Positions 3,679-6,172 of a stretch of DNA of 6,172 bases are shown in pieces. Source of the stretch: Alphaproteobacteria bacterium (GTDB lineage Bacteria; Pseudomonadota; Alphaproteobacteria; ATCC43930; CGMCC-115725). The stretch is taken from NCBI GenBank assembly GCA_019237175.1, contig JAFAHP010000208.1, positions 1 through 6,172 on the forward strand. The letters run 5' to 3'. Below the pieces are notes generated by a model. The model was not told the DNA's origin, searched no databases, and was given only the letters and a program-made list of their open reading frames with translations. The translations under genes and the position numbers were made by a program. Position 1 is the first letter of the stretch, and every line of letters begins with the position of its first letter.

Positions 3679-6172
3679 ATGAACCTAGCCGCGATTTTGG
3701 AGCGGGCTCAAGCCGGACAGCGGCTCGCGCCCGACGAAGCGCTGTCACTGGGCGCGAGTGATACCAGCGAATTGCGACCGCTGATGGCGGCGGCAAGAGC
3801 GCTGCGCGACCGAGATCACGGCGATCTCGTCTCCTATTCGCCAAAGGTCTTTATCCCGCTCACCCAGTTGTGCCGCGATGTCTGTCATTATTGCACCTTT
3901 GCGCATCCTCCGCGACCGGGCGAGACGATTTATCTCGACGCCGAGGAGGTGCTGGCGATTGCCCGTAAGGGTGCCGCGGCTGGCTGTCACGAAGCGCTGT
4001 TCACCCTCGGCGACAAGCCCGAATTACGATATGAGGCGGCCCGCGCTGCGCTGGCGAAGCTCGGTCACGAGACCACCCTGTCATATCTCGCCGAAATGGC
4101 AGGGCTCGTGCTGCGCGAAACCGGGCTCTTACCGCATCTGAACCCGGGCGTGATGAGCGCCGCCGATATTGTGGCGCTGCGCGGGGTCTCGGCCTCGCAG
4201 GGGATCATGCTGGAAAGCGCCAGCGAGCGCCTGTCTCATCGCGGGGGGCCGCATTTCGGCTCGCCCGACAAGGACCCTGCGGTGCGCCTTGCAACGATCG
4301 CCGCGGCCGGCGAGGCCGCCGTGCCGTTCACCTCGGGGATCCTGATCGGTATCGGCGAAACCCGGCGTGAACGGATCGAAGCGCTGTTGGCGCTGCGCGA
4401 TCTGAAGGATCGCTACGGCCACATTCAGGAAATCATCATTCAGAATTTCCGCGCCAAGCCTGGCACGCGGATGGCGGGCGCCCCCGAGCCCAGCCTCGCC
4501 GAGCAACTGTGGACGATTGCGGTCGCCCGGCTGATCTTCGGACCCGACATGAACATCCAGGCGCCGCCCAATCTGAACCCCACCGCACTCGCTGAGATGG
4601 TCATGGCCGGGATCAACGACTGGGGCGGGGTGTCGCCGGTGACCCGCGACCACGTCAATCCCGAAGCGCCGTGGCCGGCGCTCGAGCGGCTGGCGCGTGA
4701 GACGGCGGCCATGGGCAAGTATCTGGTTCCACGTTTGGCGGTCTACCCTGCCTACGCAATGGCACCCGACCGCTGGCTCGATCCGGCGTTGCGGGCGCCG
4801 GTGTTGCGAGTGATGGACGCCGAGGGCTTTGCCCGCCCCGATTTCTGGGTCGCCGGCTCGGGCAGCCCGCCTCCTGAGATTGCCCCTCACCCCTACCCTC
4901 TCCCCGCAAGCGGGGCGAGGGAGAAGACCGCGCGAAGCCCCTCTCCCCGCGTCCGCGGGGAGAGCAAGGGGCCCGCGCAGCGGGAGGGTGAGGGGCAACT
5001 TGGCGAAATCCTCGACCAAGCCGCGGCTGGCGAGACCCTCTCCGAAGCCGACATCGTCCGTCTCTTCCGCGCTCGCGGCGCCGCGTTTGCGCAAGTCTGC
5101 GAGGCCGCCGACCGGCTGCGCCGGCAGGTCAATGGCGACACTGTCAGCTATGTTGTCACCCGCAACATCAACTACACCAACGTTTGCTATTTCCGCTGCC
5201 AGTTTTGCGCTTTTTCAAAGGGCAAGCTCAGCGAAAACTTGCGCGGCCGGCCCTATGACCTCGATCTGGCCGAGATCCGGCGCCGGGTCGAGGAAGCATG
5301 GGAGCGCGGCGCCACCGAGGTCTGCCTGCAGGGCGGCATCCATCCCGAATATACCGGCGCCACCTATCTGACGGTGTGCCGCGCGATCAAGGAGGCGGTG
5401 CCCGGCATCCACGTCCATGCCTTCTCACCGCTCGAAATCTGGCAAGGGGCGAAGACCCTCGCTCGCAGCGTCCCTGATTTTTTGCGCGAACTGAGGGACG
5501 CGGGGTTGAGTTCGCTGCCGGGTACGGCGGCCGAGATCCTCGATGACGAGGTCCGCACCGTGATCTGCCCCGACAAGATCAAGACCGGGCAGTGGCTCGA
5601 GGTCATGGAAGCCGCCCACGGTGTCGGCCTCAAGAGCACGGTGACGATCATGTACGGCCATGTCGAGCGCTACGAGCATTGGGCACGGCACCTCTTACGC
5701 ATCCGCGCGTTGCAACAGCGGACCGGCGGGTTTACCGAGTTCGTGCCGTTGCCGTTTGTGCCGATGGAAACGCCGATCTATCTGAAGGGCCGCGCCCGCC
5801 GCGGTGCGACTTGGCGCGAGGCGGTGCTGATGCACGCCGTCGCCCGGCTGGTGCTGCATCCCGCGATCACCAACATTCAGACCTCGTGGGTCAAAATGGG
5901 CAGCGGCGGTGCGGCGTTCTGCCTCGAGGCCGGCGCCAACGATTTGGGCGGCACGCTGATGAACGAGAGCATCACCCGCGCCGCCGGTGCGGTCCACGGC
6001 CAGGAAATGCCGCCGGTGGCGATGGAGGCGCTGATCCGCGGTTTGCGCCGCACGCCGCGCCAGCGCACCACCCTCTACGCCAACGCACCCGCCGAGCGCC
6101 ACGCCGCATCGTTTGCCGCCGCCCCGCTGAGCGAGCCGATCAACACGCCCGCCCGACGCTACGAGCGCCGCG
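3679..6172 (+). CDS. fbiC: FbiC: bifunctional FO synthase (CofG-CofH fusion), 3' end outside window
   Basis: FbiC condenses tyrosine with 5-amino-6-ribitylamino-uracil and cyclises the product to FO using two radical SAM centres. The frame runs 831 codons from ATG 3679 without a stop to the right edge. M. tuberculosis FbiC has 856 residues, so little is missing even though this copy carries an insertion. The N-terminal CofG half (about 40-395) has the CxxxCxxC cluster motif Cys65-Cys69-Cys72 (CRDVCHYC) and GIGET (224-228). The C-terminal CofH half (about 441-end) has Cys503-Cys507-Cys510 (CYFRCQFC), preceded by RNINYTNV. It also has QGGIHPEYTG (551-560), HVHAFSP (578-584), LPGTAAEILDDEVR (613-626), MYGHVE (658-663) and NDLGGTLMNESI (754-765). 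Both 4Fe-4S sites are intact. Residues about 402-440 (APHPYPLPASGAR to REGEGQ) come from an in-frame palindromic repeat at 4880-4998 and look unlike FO synthase. The flanks, SGSPPPE and LGEILDQAAAG, would join into a normal linker without it. Last gene seen of the operon. Confidence 0.97.
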   Translation, partial: MNLAAILERAQAGQRLAPDEALSLGASDTSELRPLMAAARALRDRDHGDLVSYSPKVFIPLTQLCRDVCHYCTFAHPPRPGETIYLDAEEVLAIARKGAAAGCHEALFTLGDKPELRYEAARAALAKLGHETTLSYLAEMAGLVLRETGLLPHLNPGVMSAADIVALRGVSASQGIMLESASERLSHRGGPHFGSPDKDPAVRLATIAAAGEAAVPFTSGILIGIGETRRERIEALLALRDLKDRYGHIQEIIIQNFRAKPGTRMAGAPEPSLAEQLWTIAVARLIFGPDMNIQAPPNLNPTALAEMVMAGINDWGGVSPVTRDHVNPEAPWPALERLARETAAMGKYLVPRLAVYPAYAMAPDRWLDPALRAPVLRVMDAEGFARPDFWVAGSGSPPPEIAPHPYPLPASGAREKTARSPSPRVRGESKGPAQREGEGQLGEILDQAAAGETLSEADIVRLFRARGAAFAQVCEAADRLRRQVNGDTVSYVVTRNINYTNVCYFRCQFCAFSKGKLSENLRGRPYDLDLAEIRRRVEEAWERGATEVCLQGGIHPEYTGATYLTVCRAIKEAVPGIHVHAFSPLEIWQGAKTLARSVPDFLRELRDAGLSSLPGTAAEILDDEVRTVICPDKIKTGQWLEVMEAAHGVGLKSTVTIMYGHVERYEHWARHLLRIRALQQRTGGFTEFVPLPFVPMETPIYLKGRARRGATWREAVLMHAVARLVLHPAITNIQTSWVKMGSGGAAFCLEAGANDLGGTLMNESITRAAGAVHGQEMPPVAMEALIRGLRRTPRQRTTLYANAPAERHAASFAAAPLSEPINTPARRYERR
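4880..4998. repeat. Composite palindromic repeat inserted in frame inside fbiC
   Basis: About 119 bases form nested inverted repeats. The outer arms TTGCCCCTCACCC (4880-4892) and its exact complement (4986-4998) pair over 13 bases. Inside lie three hairpins. The first is 4896-4907 with 4910-4921, 12 positions with one G-T wobble and a minimal AA loop. The second is 4941-4950 with 4955-4964, 10 perfect pairs and a GTCC loop. The third is 4972-4976 with 4980-4984, 5 pairs. The CCCTCACCC...CCCTCTCCCCGC...GCGGGGAGAG pattern resembles GC-rich palindromic repeats that I recall scattered between genes in many proteobacteria, especially alphaproteobacteria. Another frame across it reads LPLTPTLSPQAGRGR, a string familiar from spurious proteins called over such repeats. 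No transposase is present, so it would be a non-autonomous element. Its exact ends and any target duplication cannot be fixed from one copy. It keeps the fbiC frame and contains no stop in that frame. Confidence 0.85.

Noticed and set aside
4896..4964. Hairpins as a rho-independent terminator splitting cofG from cofH
   Set aside because: No T-run follows either stem, and the reading frame continues through without a stop into intact CofH sequence.
4880..4998. Possible CRISPR-like repeat unit
   Set aside because: It is a single composite palindrome without regularly spaced identical repeats and spacers.
4129..5094. 321-residue open frame on the - strand opposite fbiC
   Set aside because: It is the complement of strongly conserved CofG sequence and of the palindromic repeat, is full of Arg/Gly/His with no recognisable family, and arises from GC-rich codon bias.
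4829..5371. 180-residue + strand frame containing LPLTPTLSPQAGRGR
   Set aside because: It is an out-of-frame reading of the repeat and of CofH. The string is typical of spurious calls over this kind of repeat.

Overview
The window holds a compact biosynthetic operon for the deazaflavin redox cofactor F420, all on the + strand. In order it carries an Fgd-type F420-dependent dehydrogenase gene, then cofE, cofD, cofC and fbiC (a CofG-CofH fusion). The 3' end of a further gene, probably another luciferase-like (LLM) oxidoreductase, lies at the left edge. No rRNA, tRNA, insertion sequence transposase or CRISPR array is visible. The sequence is strongly GC-rich. Single-domain CofE, the GC-rich palindromic intergenic-type repeat and the overall gene style suggest an aerobic proteobacterium, probably an alphaproteobacterium, rather than an actinobacterium or archaeon. 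This assignment is inference.

Layout: 1-122, tail of an LLM-like protein. 123-278, a short intergenic stretch with no promoter or terminator I can defend. 279-1286, Fgd-like dehydrogenase. 1286-2053, cofE (F420-0:gamma-glutamyl ligase). 2050-2994, cofD (phospholactyl/PEP transferase). 2991-3665, cofC (guanylyltransferase). 3679-6172, fbiC (FO synthase), still open at the right edge but probably within a few tens of codons of its end. The first four genes overlap by 1-4 bases (TGATG, ATGA, ATGA), so they are almost certainly one transcript with coupled translation. fbiC follows 13 bases after cofC and has its own Shine-Dalgarno sequence.

How the genes work together: FbiC makes the FO chromophore from tyrosine and a ribityl-pyrimidine intermediate of riboflavin synthesis. 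CofC activates a three-carbon phosphoacid with GTP, CofD joins it to FO, and CofE adds the glutamate tail. The Fgd-like enzyme would reduce F420 using a sugar phosphate. The window therefore encodes both the making and the charging of the cofactor.

The most unusual structure is a palindromic repeat of about 119 bp (4880-4998) embedded in frame in fbiC, exactly at the junction between the CofG and CofH domains. It adds about 39 residues of Pro/Arg/Gly-rich linker without breaking the reading frame. The second point of interest is that CofE has no C-terminal FMN reductase domain of the mycobacterial FbiB type, which leaves open which three-carbon unit this organism builds into F420 and what reduces it if the unit is PEP.
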